DNA of 64,000 nucleotides from Streptomyces sp. Go-475 (GTDB lineage: Bacteria; Actinomycetota; Actinomycetes; Streptomycetales; Streptomycetaceae): the NCBI RefSeq assembly GCF_003330845.1, contig NZ_CP026121.1:1779501-1843500 (forward strand). Direction: 5' to 3'. The position numbers and the translations under genes are program-made. The notes under the pieces were generated by a model. It was not told the DNA's origin. It did no database searches and saw nothing but the letters and a program-made list of their open reading frames with translations. This document shows positions 1 to 10,168 of this stretch, one piece after another (position 1 is the first letter of the stretch; each line of letters begins with the position of its first letter).

Positions 1-64
1 GGGTGACCAGAATCTCTTCAACGGGTCACTCGATCGACTGAAGCGGTTCGCAAGGGGCGCCTGA
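1..64 (+). CDS. Possible 3' end of an upstream gene
   Basis: Reading from base 2, 20 sense codons run to a TGA at 62-64 and give a plausible basic C-terminus ending LDRLKRFARGA. Only the tail is inside the window, so no family can be named. It lies about 140 bp before the phosphate transporter on the same strand. The call rests only on an open frame of acceptable composition and may be chance. Confidence 0.3.
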   Translation, partial: GDQNLFNGSLDRLKRFARGA

Positions 65-138
65 CGGTTGGGGCGCAAGGCCTGCTCAGCGGGGTGGAAC
101 GCCCACCTTCCGTTGCGGACACCCCTGCGCCCCTCCCA

Positions 139-179
139 GTTCATCTTCCGTTCACTCAGGTTACCTACGTTCATCTGGC
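139..179 (+). promoter_or_regulatory. Candidate PHO box (PhoP direct repeats)
   Basis: Two adjacent 11-nt units, GTTCATCTTCC (139-149) and GTTCACTCAGG (150-160), are followed by a weaker unit and a further GTTCATC at 169. Streptomyces PhoP binds 11-nt direct repeats resembling GTTCACC plus four less conserved bases, and each of the first two units matches the 7-nt core at six positions. The element ends about 28 bp before the start of the phosphate transporter, so phosphate-dependent control is a reasonable inference. Confidence 0.55.
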
Positions 180-207
180 CAACGACCTCGAACGATTGCC
201 TGGGTAA

Positions 208-1449
<1,242 letters not shown>

Positions 1450-1480
1450 CCCGCCCACCGGCAGCGAGAAGGAAGCAGAG

Positions 1481-1702
1481 ATGAAGATCGACTGGGCGGC
1501 CCTCGGTTCCGTCTTCGGCGTGAGCCTCGTCGTCACCGTGGCCCTCGTGGGCCTGTTCACCCTCGGCATCACCGGCCTGTCGCGCCGCGAGCGCGCGGTC
1601 GCCCAGGGCGGGTCCGCGGGCCTCGCCGTCACGGGCGCGTACGCGTGCTTCGCGGCGTGCGCGGCGGCCGTCGGGTACGGCATCTATCTGATCGTGGCCT
1701 GA
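1481..1702 (+). CDS. Small two-TM membrane protein linked to the phosphate transporter
   Basis: A 73-residue protein starting MKIDWAALGSVFGVS. The ATG at 1481 has a good Shine-Dalgarno (GAAGGAAG). It has two hydrophobic segments (about residues 8-29 and 46-70) joined by a short basic loop (SRRERAVAQ). The gene is 31 bp downstream of the PiT gene and is followed at once by a strong terminator hairpin, so the two form a two-gene operon. No catalytic motif is visible; a role as accessory subunit is inferred only from position. The reading frame extends further upstream, but those starts lie inside the PiT gene and lack a ribosome-binding site. Confidence 0.75.
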   Translation: MKIDWAALGSVFGVSLVVTVALVGLFTLGITGLSRRERAVAQGGSAGLAVTGAYACFAACAAAVGYGIYLIVA

Positions 1703-1726
1703 CGGCCCGACCGCACATCGTGTCCG

Positions 1727-1762
1727 CCGGGCGGCACGGGACACCGGTCCCGTGCCGCCCGG
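1727..1762 (+). terminator. Strong hairpin terminator after the phosphate operon
   Basis: A perfect inverted repeat of 16 bp arms (CCGGGCGGCACGGGAC and its complement) around a 4-nt loop ACCG. There is no long T run, as is common for Streptomyces terminators. It separates the phosphate operon from the riboswitch-controlled cobalamin operon. Confidence 0.8.
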
Positions 1763-1829
1763 TCGTCGTGTGCCGACAGAGGCCGGTGTGGGGTTCTCCA
1801 CACTCTCCCCGCGCAGGTCAAGGGCAAGT

Positions 1830-2005
1830 TGACGGCGGTTCGCGGCCGTGGTGGACTTCCGGGGCCAGTACGGCGGCAGGAGAGGAAGCCGGTGCGAGTC
1901 CGGCGCGGTCCCGCCACTGTCACCGGGGTAGCCATCCCCCGGGAGCCAGGAACTCTCACCGCCGGTCACGTCGAACCAGGGCGCGGACACCCTGAGTGAG
2001 GACAC
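1830..2005 (+). promoter_or_regulatory. Cobalamin (AdoCbl) riboswitch
   Basis: The conserved B12-riboswitch core is visible: GGAAGCCGGTGCGAGTCCGG at about 1883-1902, then GCGGTCCCGCCACTGT (the B12 box) ending at 1920, and further on GAGCCAGGAACTCTCACC (1942-1959). The order and spacing fit the class and it sits directly upstream of the first cobalamin gene. It should repress the operon when adenosylcobalamin is high. The outer limits of the aptamer are estimated. The rest of the 1703-2077 gap holds the terminator and a 19-residue reading frame. Confidence 0.9.
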
Positions 2006-2013
2006 ATATCGCC

Positions 2014-2073
2014 ATGCGCGGCTGCCGATCGAGGTTCAGCACACCACCCCTGCCTGCCCTGTTGGCCGGCTGA
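2014..2073 (+). CDS. Candidate 19-residue leader peptide between riboswitch and cobD
   Basis: An ATG at 2014 opens a frame encoding MRGCRSRFSTPPLPALLAG and stops at TGA 2071-2073, four bases before the ATG of cobD. cobD itself has no recognisable Shine-Dalgarno, so translation of this frame and re-initiation at cobD would explain how cobD is translated. The frame is short, without homology I can recognise, and could be chance. Confidence 0.35.
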   Translation: MRGCRSRFSTPPLPALLAG

Positions 2074-2077
2074 GCCC

Positions 2078-3019
2078 ATGGGTGCCGGTCGCGTCTTCGC
2101 GTACGGTGCCGCCGCCGGCCTGATCGGTGACCTGCTGCTCGGCGATCCCCGCCGGGGGCATCCGGTCGCCGCGTTCGGGCGGGCCGCGGCTGCCGTGGAA
2201 CGGGTGTTGTGGCGGGACCACCGCGGGTGGGGCGCGTTGCACACCTTCGTGTGCGCGGGAGGCGCTGTCGCGCTGGGGACCGTCGCCCAGCGTGCGGTGC
2301 GCTCCTGCGCCGTCGCCTCCGTCGCGCTCACCGGTGCCGCCACCTGGGCCGTCGTCGGGGGGACTTCGCTCGCGCGCGAGGCTCGGATCATCGGACGGGC
2401 CCTGGAGGCGGGGGATGTCGAGGCGGCCCGGGCTCGGCTGCCGCATCTGTGCGGGCGGGACCCTCAGTCCCTCGACGCCGACGGCATCGCCCGGGCCGTG
2501 GTCGAGTCCGTAGCCGAGAACACCTCCGACGCGGTCGTGGGGGCGCTGGTGTGGGGAGCCGTCGGCGGAGTGCCGGGGCTGCTCGGGTTCCGGGCCGTCA
2601 ACACCCTCGACGCCATGGTCGGGCACAAGTCGGCCCGTTACCGGCGCTTCGGGTGGGCCTCCGCGCGGCTGGACGACCTCGCGGGGTGGCCGGGGGCGCG
2701 GCTGACCGCCGTGCTCGCGGCGCTGGCCGGGCCGGATCCGCGCGGGGCCGTGCGCGCCTGGCGGGCGGACGCGGCGCAGCATCCGAGCCCCAACGCCGGG
2801 CCCGTGGAGGCCTCGTTCGCGGGGGCGCTGGGGGTGCGGCTGGGCGGGACCTTGTCGTACGGCGGGCGGGTCGAGCATCGGCCCGTGCTCAACGGGGCGG
2901 GGCGCCGCGTCGGCACCCGGGACATCGAACGGGCTGTGCGGCTGTCCCAACGCGTGGGTTGGCTCGCGCTCGGCGTCTGTGTCGCCGCGCGCCGCATCAC
3001 GAAGGGGCGTACGTCATGA
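2078..3019 (+). CDS. cobD: Adenosylcobinamide-phosphate synthase CobD/CbiB
   Basis: A 313-residue membrane enzyme that attaches the aminopropanol (or its phosphate) arm to adenosylcobyric acid. The N-terminus has the family signature LIGDLLLGDPRRGHPVAAFG (residues 15-34), and the middle shows SVAENTSDAVVGALVWGAVGGVPG and FRAVNTLDAMVGHKS, both typical of CbiB. Hydrophobic segments fit 4-5 TM helices. ATG 2078 is the only upstream start in frame. It is the first gene after the riboswitch, and its stop overlaps the cobQ start (ATGA at 3016-3019). Confidence 0.93.
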   Translation: MGAGRVFAYGAAAGLIGDLLLGDPRRGHPVAAFGRAAAAVERVLWRDHRGWGALHTFVCAGGAVALGTVAQRAVRSCAVASVALTGAATWAVVGGTSLAREARIIGRALEAGDVEAARARLPHLCGRDPQSLDADGIARAVVESVAENTSDAVVGALVWGAVGGVPGLLGFRAVNTLDAMVGHKSARYRRFGWASARLDDLAGWPGARLTAVLAALAGPDPRGAVRAWRADAAQHPSPNAGPVEASFAGALGVRLGGTLSYGGRVEHRPVLNGAGRRVGTRDIERAVRLSQRVGWLALGVCVAARRITKGRTS

Positions 3020-4524
3020 GTGGTGGTCTTCTCGTCGCCGGTACCACCTCCGACGCGGGCAAGAGCGTCGTGACCGCCGGGATCTGCCGGTGGCTGGTGC
3101 GGCAGGGCGTCAAGGTCGCGCCCTTCAAGGCGCAGAACATGTCCCTGAACTCGTTCGTGACACGCGAGGGCGCCGAGATCGGGCGGGCGCAGGCCATGCA
3201 GGCGCAGGCCTGCCGGATCGAGCCGACCGCGCTGATGAATCCCGTGCTGCTCAAGCCCGGGGGCGAGCAGAGCAGTCAGGTCGTGCTGCTCGGCAAGCCG
3301 GTCGGGGAGATGAGCGCGCGCGGCTACCACGGCGGGCGGCAGCAGAAGCTGCTCGGGACGGTGCTGGACTGTCTGGAGCAGTTGCGGGGCACGTATGACG
3401 CGGTGATCTGTGAGGGGGCCGGTTCGCCCGCCGAGATCAACCTGCGGCGGACCGACATCGTCAACATGGGCATCGCCCGCAACGCCGGGCTCCCGGTGCT
3501 CGTCGTGGGCGACATCGACCGGGGCGGTGTCTTCGCCTCGTTCTTCGGGACGGTGGCGCTGCTGTCCCGCGAGGACCAGGAGTGCGTCGCCGGGTTCCTC
3601 GTCAACAAGTTCCGCGGGGACGTCTCCCTGCTGGAGCCGGGCCTGGACATGCTCCACGACCTCACCGGGCGCAGGACCTACGGCGTGCTGCCCTTCCGGC
3701 ACGGGCTCGGCATCGACGAGGAGGACGGGCTGCGCGTGTCCCTGCGGGGAGCCGTGCGGGAGTCCGTGGTCGCGCCGCCGCTCGGCGAGGACGTGCTGCG
3801 CGTCGCCGTGTGCGCCGTGCCGCTGATGTCCAACTTCACCGACGTGGACGCCCTGGCCGCCGAACCGGGCGTCGTGGTGCGGTTCGTGGACCGGCCGGAG
3901 GAGCTGGCCGACGCCGACCTCGTCGTCGTGCCCGGCACCCGCGGCACGGTCCGCGCGCTGGACTGGCTGCGCGAGCGGGGACTCGCCGACGCCCTGGTGC
4001 GCAGGGCCGCCGAGCAGCGGCCCGTGCTCGGTGTCTGCGGCGGCTTCCAGCTCCTCGGCGAGCACATCGAGGACGACGTCGAGAGCCGCCGGGGCCACGT
4101 CGACGGGCTGGGGGTCCTGCCCGTGCGGGTGCGGTTCGCCCGCGAGAAGACCCTCACCCGGCCGGAGGGCGAGGCCCTCGGGGAGCGCGTCGAGGGCTAC
4201 GAGATCCACCACGGGGTCGCCGACGTCACCGGCGGCGAACCCTTCCTGGACGGCTGCCGGGTCGGCCAGACCTGGGGCACCCACTGGCACGGCTCACTGG
4301 AGTCGGACGGCTTCCGGCGGGCGTTCCTGCGCGAGGTGGCGGCCGCCGCGGGCCGCCGTTTCGTGCCGGCTCCGGACACCTCGTTCGCCGCGCTGCGCGA
4401 GGAGCAGCTCGACCGGCTCGGCGACCTCATCGAACAGCACGCGGACACCGGCGCGCTGTGGCGGCTCATCGAGTCCGGCGCGCCGCGAGAACTGCCCTTC
4501 ATCCCACCGGGAGCACCCGCATGA
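3016..4524 (+). CDS. cobQ: Cobyric acid synthase CobQ/CbiP
   Basis: A 502-residue amidotransferase that amidates four side chains (b, d, e, g) of adenosylcobyrinic acid a,c-diamide using glutamine and ATP. The N-terminal domain has the P-loop-like motif GTTSDAGKSVVTAG (about residues 8-21) and KAQNMSLNS. The C-terminal class I glutaminase domain carries the nucleophile Cys341 in GVCGGFQLLG and a late His in THWHGSLESDGFRR. The start ATG at 3016 overlaps the cobD stop, and the end overlaps the cobN start (ATGA at 4521), so the genes are translationally coupled. Confidence 0.95.
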   Translation: MSGGLLVAGTTSDAGKSVVTAGICRWLVRQGVKVAPFKAQNMSLNSFVTREGAEIGRAQAMQAQACRIEPTALMNPVLLKPGGEQSSQVVLLGKPVGEMSARGYHGGRQQKLLGTVLDCLEQLRGTYDAVICEGAGSPAEINLRRTDIVNMGIARNAGLPVLVVGDIDRGGVFASFFGTVALLSREDQECVAGFLVNKFRGDVSLLEPGLDMLHDLTGRRTYGVLPFRHGLGIDEEDGLRVSLRGAVRESVVAPPLGEDVLRVAVCAVPLMSNFTDVDALAAEPGVVVRFVDRPEELADADLVVVPGTRGTVRALDWLRERGLADALVRRAAEQRPVLGVCGGFQLLGEHIEDDVESRRGHVDGLGVLPVRVRFAREKTLTRPEGEALGERVEGYEIHHGVADVTGGEPFLDGCRVGQTWGTHWHGSLESDGFRRAFLREVAAAAGRRFVPAPDTSFAALREEQLDRLGDLIEQHADTGALWRLIESGAPRELPFIPPGAPA

Positions 4525-7500
4525 GCACTGTCTTGTTGTTGTCGACCGCCGACACGGACCTGCTGGCGGCCCGGGCCGCCACCGGTGCCTCGTACCGGAT
4601 CGGCAATCCGACCCGCGTGGACGTGCGCGAGGAGCTGCCGGCTCTGCTGGACGGCGCCGACCTCGCCGTCGTGCGGCTGCTCGGCGGCAAGCGGGCCTGG
4701 GAGGACGGACTGGCCGCGCTGAAGGCCTCCGGGATCCCCACCGTGCTGCTGGGCGGTGAGGCCGTGCCGGACGCGGAGCTGATGGCCGAGTCGTCCGTGC
4801 CGGCCGGTGTCGTCGCGGAGGCGCTGAAGTACCTCGTGGAGGGCGGGCCGGAGAACCTCACCGAACTGGCCCGGTTCCTGTCCGACACGGTGCTGCTCAC
4901 CGGTGAGGGCTTCGCCGCGCCGCGCAAGATGCCCGAGTACGGCGTCCACGGCGAGCGGACGTACCTCGAGGGCCGTCCGACCGTCGGCGTGCTCTTCTAC
5001 CGGGCCCACGAGCTGAGCGGCAACACCGCCTTCGTGGACACCCTGTGCGACGCGATCGAGGCCCACGGCGCCAACGCGCTGCCCGTGTACTGCGGTTCGC
5101 TGCGCGGCGCGGACGAGGGGCTGTACGAGATCCTGGGCCGGGCGGACTCCCTGGTCGCCACCGTCCTGGCCGCCGGCGGCACGCACGCCTCGCAGGCCTC
5201 GGCGGGCGGCGACGAGGAGGCCTGGGACATCGGTGCCCTGGCCGAGATGAATGTCCCGGTGCTGCAGGGGCTGTGCCTGACGTCCTCGCGGCAGGCCTGG
5301 GAGGAGTCGGACGCCGCCCTCTCCCCCATGGACGCCGCGATGCAGGTGGCGATCCCGGAGTTCGACGGGCGGCTGATCACCGTGCCGTTCTCCTTCAAGG
5401 AGCAGGGCCCGGACGACGTGCCCGTGTACGTGGCCGACCCGGAGCGTGCCGCCCGGGTCGCCGGGATCGCCGTACGGCACGCCCGGCTCAAGCACAAGGA
5501 GAACGCGGAGAAGAGGCTCGCGCTGGTCTTCACCGCGTACCCGACCAAGCACTCGCGGGTCGGCAACGCGGTCGGGCTGGACACGCCGGCCTCGGCGGTG
5601 CGGGTGCTGGACGCGCTGCGGGACGCCGGGTACGCCGTCGAGGGGTACCCGGACAACGGCGACGAGCTGATCCACCAGCTGATCGAGGCCGGCGGGCACG
5701 ACGTGGAGTGGCTGACGGAGGAGCAGCTCGCCTCGGCGCCCGCGCGGGTGCCGCTGGCGGACTACCGGGCCTGGTTCGACAAGCTCGACCCCGAGCTGAG
5801 GGACGCCATGACCGAGGCGTGGGGCGAGCCGCCGGGCTCGTTGTACGTCGACGGGGACGACATCGTGCTGGCGTCCCTGCGGTTCGGGAACGTTGTGGTG
5901 ATGATCCAGCCGCCGCGCGGCTTCGGCGAGAACCCGATCGCGATCTACCACGACCCGGACATGCCGCCCTCGCACCACTACATGGCCGCCTACCGGTGGC
6001 TGGAGAACAGCTTCGGCGCCGACGCCATCGTCCACATGGGCAAGCACGGCACCATGGAGTGGCTGCCGGGCAAGGGCCTCGGGCTGAGCGGCGGCTGCGC
6101 CCCGGACGCCGTCCTCGGCGACCTGCCACTGATCTACCCGTTCATCGTCAACGACCCGGGCGAGGGCACCCAGGCCAAGCGCCGCGGCCACGCCACCGTC
6201 GTCGACCACCTCGTGCCGCCGATGGCCCGCGCCGACACCTACGGCGACCTGGCCAAGCTGGAGCAGCTCCTCGACGAGTACGCGCTCGTCTCCGACCTGG
6301 ACCCGGGCAAGGCCCCGGCCGTGCGGGCGCAGATCTGGACGCTGGTGAAGGCGGCCGAACTCCACCACGACCTGCACGTCGACGAACAGCCGGACGACGA
6401 GGAGTTCGACGAGTTCGTCATGCACATCGACGGCTACCTGTGCGAGATCAAGGACGTGCAGATCCGCGACGGCCTGCACATCCTGGGCGGCGGGCCGGTC
6501 GGCGAACCGCGCGTCAACCTGGTGCTGGCCGTGCTGCGCGCCTCGCAGGTGTGGGGCGGGCAGGCCAACGCGCTGCCGGGCCTGCGGGCCGCGCTGGCGG
6601 AGCACTTCGGGCTGGTGGAGAAGGAGCTGCTGGCCGAGCCGGGCGCCCCGGTGAAGGTGCCGGCCGAGCTGACGGACCTGGTCGGCGGCCCCGCCCGCAG
6701 CGCCGCCGACGCGATCGACCTGCTGGAGCAGCTGTGCCGGCGGATCGCCGAAGGCATGGAGGAGCGCGGCTGGGCGGTCGCCGAGAGCGCGCCGCTGGTG
6801 CGGGAGGTCCTCGGCGCCGAACTGCCCGAGGCCGTCGCCGTGCTGGAGTTCGCCTGCAACGAGGTCGTGCCCCGGCTGGCGCGCACCACCGACGAGATCG
6901 GGCACATCCTGCGCGCCCTGGACGGCGGTTACGTCCCGGCCGGTCCCTCCGGCTCACCCACCCGCGGTCTGGTCAACGTCCTGCCGACGGGCCGCAACTT
7001 CTACTCCGTCGACCCCAAGGCGATCCCGTCCCGGCTCAGCTGGGAGGTCGGGCAGTCGCTCGCGGACTCGCTGGTGCAGCGGTACCTGACGGACACCGGC
7101 GAGTACCCCAAGTCGGTCGGCCTGACGGTGTGGGGCACCTCCGCCATGCGCACCCAGGGCGACGACATCGCCGAGATCCTGGCGCTGCTGGGCTGCCGAC
7201 CGGTGTGGGACGACGCCTCGCGCCGGGTGACCGGGTTCGAGGTGATCCCGCTCGCGGAGCTGGGCCGGCCGCGCATCGACGTCACGGTCCGCATCTCCGG
7301 GTTCTTCCGGGACGCGTTCCCGCACGTGGTGGGGCTGATCGACGACGCCGTGCGGGCGGTGGCCGAGCTGGACGAGCCGGCCGAGTCCAACTACGTCCGG
7401 GCGCACGCCGACGAGGACACCGCCGAGCACGGCGACCGCCGCCGCGCCACCGCCCGTATCTTCGGCTCCAAGCCGGGGGCGTACGGGGCCGGTCTGCTGC

Positions 7501-8177
7501 CGCTGATCGACGCCCGCAACTGGCGCTCCGACGCGGACCTCGCCGAGGTGTACGCGGTGTGGGGCGGCTACGCCTACGGGCGGGGGCTCGACGGGCGGGC
7601 CGCGCGCGGGGACATGGAGACGGCGTTCAAGCGGATCGCGGTCGCCGCGAAGAACGTCGACACCCGCGAGCACGATCTGGTCGACGCCGACGACTACTTC
7701 CAGTACCACGGCGGCATGGTCGCCATGGTCCGTCACCTGACGGGCGCGAGCCCCGAGGCGTACGTCGGCGACTCGGCCACCCCGGACCAGGTGAAGACCC
7801 GCACGCTCGGCGAGGAGACCCACCGGGTCTTCCGGGCCCGGGTGGTCAACCCGCGCTGGATGGCGGCCATGCGGCGGCACGGCTACAAGGGCGCCTTCGA
7901 GATGGCGGCGACCGTGGACTACCTGTTCGGGTACGACGCCACGGCCGGGGTCGTGGACGACTGGATGTACGAGAAGCTCAGCGCCGAGTACGTCTTCGAC
8001 CCGGAGAACCGGGACTTCATGAAGAAGTCCAACCCGTGGGCGCTGCGCGGCATCACCGAGCGGCTGCTGGAGGCCGCGGAGCGTGGGCTGTGGGCCGAGC
8101 CGGACGCCGAGACGCTGGAACGGCTGCGCGCCACCTACCTGGAACTCGAAGGCGACCTGGAGGGCGACGACCAGTGA
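4521..8177 (+). CDS. cobN: Cobaltochelatase large subunit CobN
   Basis: A 1218-residue protein of the CobN/BchH/ChlH family, which inserts Co2+ into hydrogenobyrinic acid a,c-diamide with an AAA+ partner. Family hallmarks include HMGKHGTMEWLPGKGLGLSGGCAPD (a long stretch beginning near residue 505), the CobN-type NFYSVDPKAIPSRLSWEVG and VWGTSAMRTQGDDIAEILALLG, and VTVRISGFFRDAFPHVV in the C-terminal third. The length is normal for CobN. It starts at the ATG overlapping cobQ and overlaps the next gene by GTGA. The partner here is a ChlI-ChlD fusion rather than CobS and CobT, as in other actinobacteria. Confidence 0.95.
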   Translation: MSTVLLLSTADTDLLAARAATGASYRIGNPTRVDVREELPALLDGADLAVVRLLGGKRAWEDGLAALKASGIPTVLLGGEAVPDAELMAESSVPAGVVAEALKYLVEGGPENLTELARFLSDTVLLTGEGFAAPRKMPEYGVHGERTYLEGRPTVGVLFYRAHELSGNTAFVDTLCDAIEAHGANALPVYCGSLRGADEGLYEILGRADSLVATVLAAGGTHASQASAGGDEEAWDIGALAEMNVPVLQGLCLTSSRQAWEESDAALSPMDAAMQVAIPEFDGRLITVPFSFKEQGPDDVPVYVADPERAARVAGIAVRHARLKHKENAEKRLALVFTAYPTKHSRVGNAVGLDTPASAVRVLDALRDAGYAVEGYPDNGDELIHQLIEAGGHDVEWLTEEQLASAPARVPLADYRAWFDKLDPELRDAMTEAWGEPPGSLYVDGDDIVLASLRFGNVVVMIQPPRGFGENPIAIYHDPDMPPSHHYMAAYRWLENSFGADAIVHMGKHGTMEWLPGKGLGLSGGCAPDAVLGDLPLIYPFIVNDPGEGTQAKRRGHATVVDHLVPPMARADTYGDLAKLEQLLDEYALVSDLDPGKAPAVRAQIWTLVKAAELHHDLHVDEQPDDEEFDEFVMHIDGYLCEIKDVQIRDGLHILGGGPVGEPRVNLVLAVLRASQVWGGQANALPGLRAALAEHFGLVEKELLAEPGAPVKVPAELTDLVGGPARSAADAIDLLEQLCRRIAEGMEERGWAVAESAPLVREVLGAELPEAVAVLEFACNEVVPRLARTTDEIGHILRALDGGYVPAGPSGSPTRGLVNVLPTGRNFYSVDPKAIPSRLSWEVGQSLADSLVQRYLTDTGEYPKSVGLTVWGTSAMRTQGDDIAEILALLGCRPVWDDASRRVTGFEVIPLAELGRPRIDVTVRISGFFRDAFPHVVGLIDDAVRAVAELDEPAESNYVRAHADEDTAEHGDRRRATARIFGSKPGAYGAGLLPLIDARNWRSDADLAEVYAVWGGYAYGRGLDGRAARGDMETAFKRIAVAAKNVDTREHDLVDADDYFQYHGGMVAMVRHLTGASPEAYVGDSATPDQVKTRTLGEETHRVFRARVVNPRWMAAMRRHGYKGAFEMAATVDYLFGYDATAGVVDDWMYEKLSAEYVFDPENRDFMKKSNPWALRGITERLLEAAERGLWAEPDAETLERLRATYLELEGDLEGDDQ

Positions 8178-10168
8178 CCACCCCCTTTCCGTTCACGGCC
8201 GTCGTCGGCCAGGACGACCTGCGGCTCGCGCTGCTGCTGAACGCCGTGTCACCGGCGGTCGGCGGTGTGCTGGTGCGCGGCGAGAAGGGCACCGCCAAGT
8301 CGACGGCCGTGCGGGCGCTGTCGGCGCTGCTGCCTCAGGTCCCGGTCGTCCCCGGCTGCCGTTTCTCCTGCGACCCCGTCTCCCCCGACCCGGGGTGCCC
8401 GGACGGGCCCCACGAGACCGGCGGCGGTGTCGAGCGGCCCGCCCGCATGGTGGAGCTGCCCGTCGGCGCCTCCGAGGACCGGCTGGTGGGCGCGCTGGAC
8501 ATCGAGCGGGCCCTCTCCGAGGGCGTGAAGGCCTTCGAGCCCGGCCTGCTCGCCGACGCGCACCGCGGGATCCTCTACGTCGACGAGGTCAACCTCCTCC
8601 ACGACCACCTGGTCGACCTGCTGCTGGACGCCGCCGCGATGGGCGCCTCGTACGTCGAGCGCGAGGGCGTCTCCGTACGGCACGCCGCGCGGTTCCTGCT
8701 CGTCGGCACGATGAACCCCGAAGAGGGCGAGCTGCGGCCGCAGTTGCTCGACCGGTTCGGGCTGACCGTCGAGGTCGCCGCCTCTCGGGAGCCGGACCAG
8801 CGGGTCGAGGTGGTGCGCAGGCGGCTGGCGTACGACGACGATCCGGCCGGGTTCGCGTCCCGGTGGGCCGAGGAGGAGGCGGAAGTACGGGCGCGGATCG
8901 TGGCGGCGCGTGAGCTGCTGCCGTCGGTGCGGCTGGGCGACGGGGCGCTGCGGCAGATCGCGGCGACCTGCGCGGCCTTCGAGGTGGACGGCATGCGCGC
9001 CGACATCGTGATGGCCCGGACCGCGACCGCGCTGGCGGCCTGGGCGGGGCGGACCGACGTGCTCGCGGAGGACGTGCGGCAGGCGGCCCTGCTGGCCCTC
9101 CCCCACCGGCGGCGGCGCAATCCGTTCGACGCGCCGGGGCTGGACGAGGACAAGCTCGACGAGACGCTGGAGGAGTTCGGCGGCCCGGAGGACGACGACC
9201 CGGATCCGGACCCCGGGCCGGACGGGCCCGGCGGGGGCGGCGGGCAGCCCGACCCCGGCGAGGGTCCCGAGGGTGGTGACACCGGTGCCCGGCCCGAGGC
9301 CGGGGAGGGCGGGCAGCCGCAGCCGTCGGGCGGTGGCGAGCAGTCGGCCGTACGGCCCTCCGAGCCGTTCCGCACGAAGGTGCTGAGTGTGCCCGGGATC
9401 GGCGAGGGCCTGGCCGGGCGGCGTTCGCGGGCGCGGACCGAGCACGGGCGCACCACCGGGGCCAGGCGGCCCCGCGGCGCGCTCACCAAGCTGCACCTGG
9501 CGGCGACCGTGCAGGCCGCGGCCCCGCACCAGCGGGCGCGCGGACGGTCCGGGCCGGGCCTGGTCGTGCGCCGGGACGACCTGCGGCAGGCCACCCGCGA
9601 GGGGCGCGAGGGCAATCTCGTGCTGTTCGTGGTGGACGCCTCCGGGTCGATGGCGGCCCGGCAGCGGATGAGCGCCGTGAAGGGCGCCGTGCTGTCGCTG
9701 CTGCTGGACGCCTACCAGCGGCGGGACAAGGTGGGTCTGGTGACCTTCCGGGGCACGGGCGCGGACGTCGCGCTGCCGCCGACCTCGTCGGTGGACGCGG
9801 CGGCGGCCCGGCTGGAGTCGCTGCCGACGGGCGGGCGGACGCCGCTCGCGGCGGGGCTGCTGCGCGCGCACGACGTGCTGCGGGTGGAGCGGCTGCGCGA
9901 TCCCGCGCGGCGGCCGCTGGTCGTGCTGGTGACCGACGGGCGGGCCACCGGTGGCCCCGAGCCGGTCGCCCTGGCCGGGCGTGCGGCTCGGCTGTTCGCG
10001 GCCGACGGGGTCGCCTCCGTCGTCGTGGACTGCGAGTCGGGGCCCGTGCGGCTGGGGCTGGCCGGACAGCTCGCGGGTGAGCTGGGCGGCACGGCCGTGA
10101 CCCTGGACGAGCTGCGGGCGGACAGCATCGCCGGGCTGGTGAAGGACGTACAGAGGAGGGCCGCGTAA
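8174..10168 (+). CDS. ChlI-ChlD fusion AAA+/VWA chelatase subunit
   Basis: A 664-residue protein with a GTG start at 8174 overlapping the cobN stop. Residues 1-330 form a ChlI-like AAA+ ATPase: Walker A GEKGTAKSTAVRAL near residue 36, Walker B LYVDEVNLLHDHLVDLLLD and sensor VGTMNPEEGELRPQLLDRFG. Residues 340-430 are an acidic, Gly/Pro-rich linker. The C-terminus is a VWA domain with the MIDAS motif DASGSM and VTDGRAT. It fuses the I and D subunits of magnesium chelatase. Next to cobN it most likely powers cobalt insertion, in place of CobS/CobT. Annotations often read magnesium chelatase; the context favours cobalt. Confidence 0.9.
   Translation: MTTPFPFTAVVGQDDLRLALLLNAVSPAVGGVLVRGEKGTAKSTAVRALSALLPQVPVVPGCRFSCDPVSPDPGCPDGPHETGGGVERPARMVELPVGASEDRLVGALDIERALSEGVKAFEPGLLADAHRGILYVDEVNLLHDHLVDLLLDAAAMGASYVEREGVSVRHAARFLLVGTMNPEEGELRPQLLDRFGLTVEVAASREPDQRVEVVRRRLAYDDDPAGFASRWAEEEAEVRARIVAARELLPSVRLGDGALRQIAATCAAFEVDGMRADIVMARTATALAAWAGRTDVLAEDVRQAALLALPHRRRRNPFDAPGLDEDKLDETLEEFGGPEDDDPDPDPGPDGPGGGGGQPDPGEGPEGGDTGARPEAGEGGQPQPSGGGEQSAVRPSEPFRTKVLSVPGIGEGLAGRRSRARTEHGRTTGARRPRGALTKLHLAATVQAAAPHQRARGRSGPGLVVRRDDLRQATREGREGNLVLFVVDASGSMAARQRMSAVKGAVLSLLLDAYQRRDKVGLVTFRGTGADVALPPTSSVDAAAARLESLPTGGRTPLAAGLLRAHDVLRVERLRDPARRPLVVLVTDGRATGGPEPVALAGRAARLFAADGVASVVVDCESGPVRLGLAGQLAGELGGTAVTLDELRADSIAGLVKDVQRRAA

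Noticed and set aside
2638..4290. 550-codon antisense frame across cobD and cobQ
   Set aside because: High-GC DNA produces such frames opposite real genes; CobD and CobQ on the plus strand have clear family motifs.
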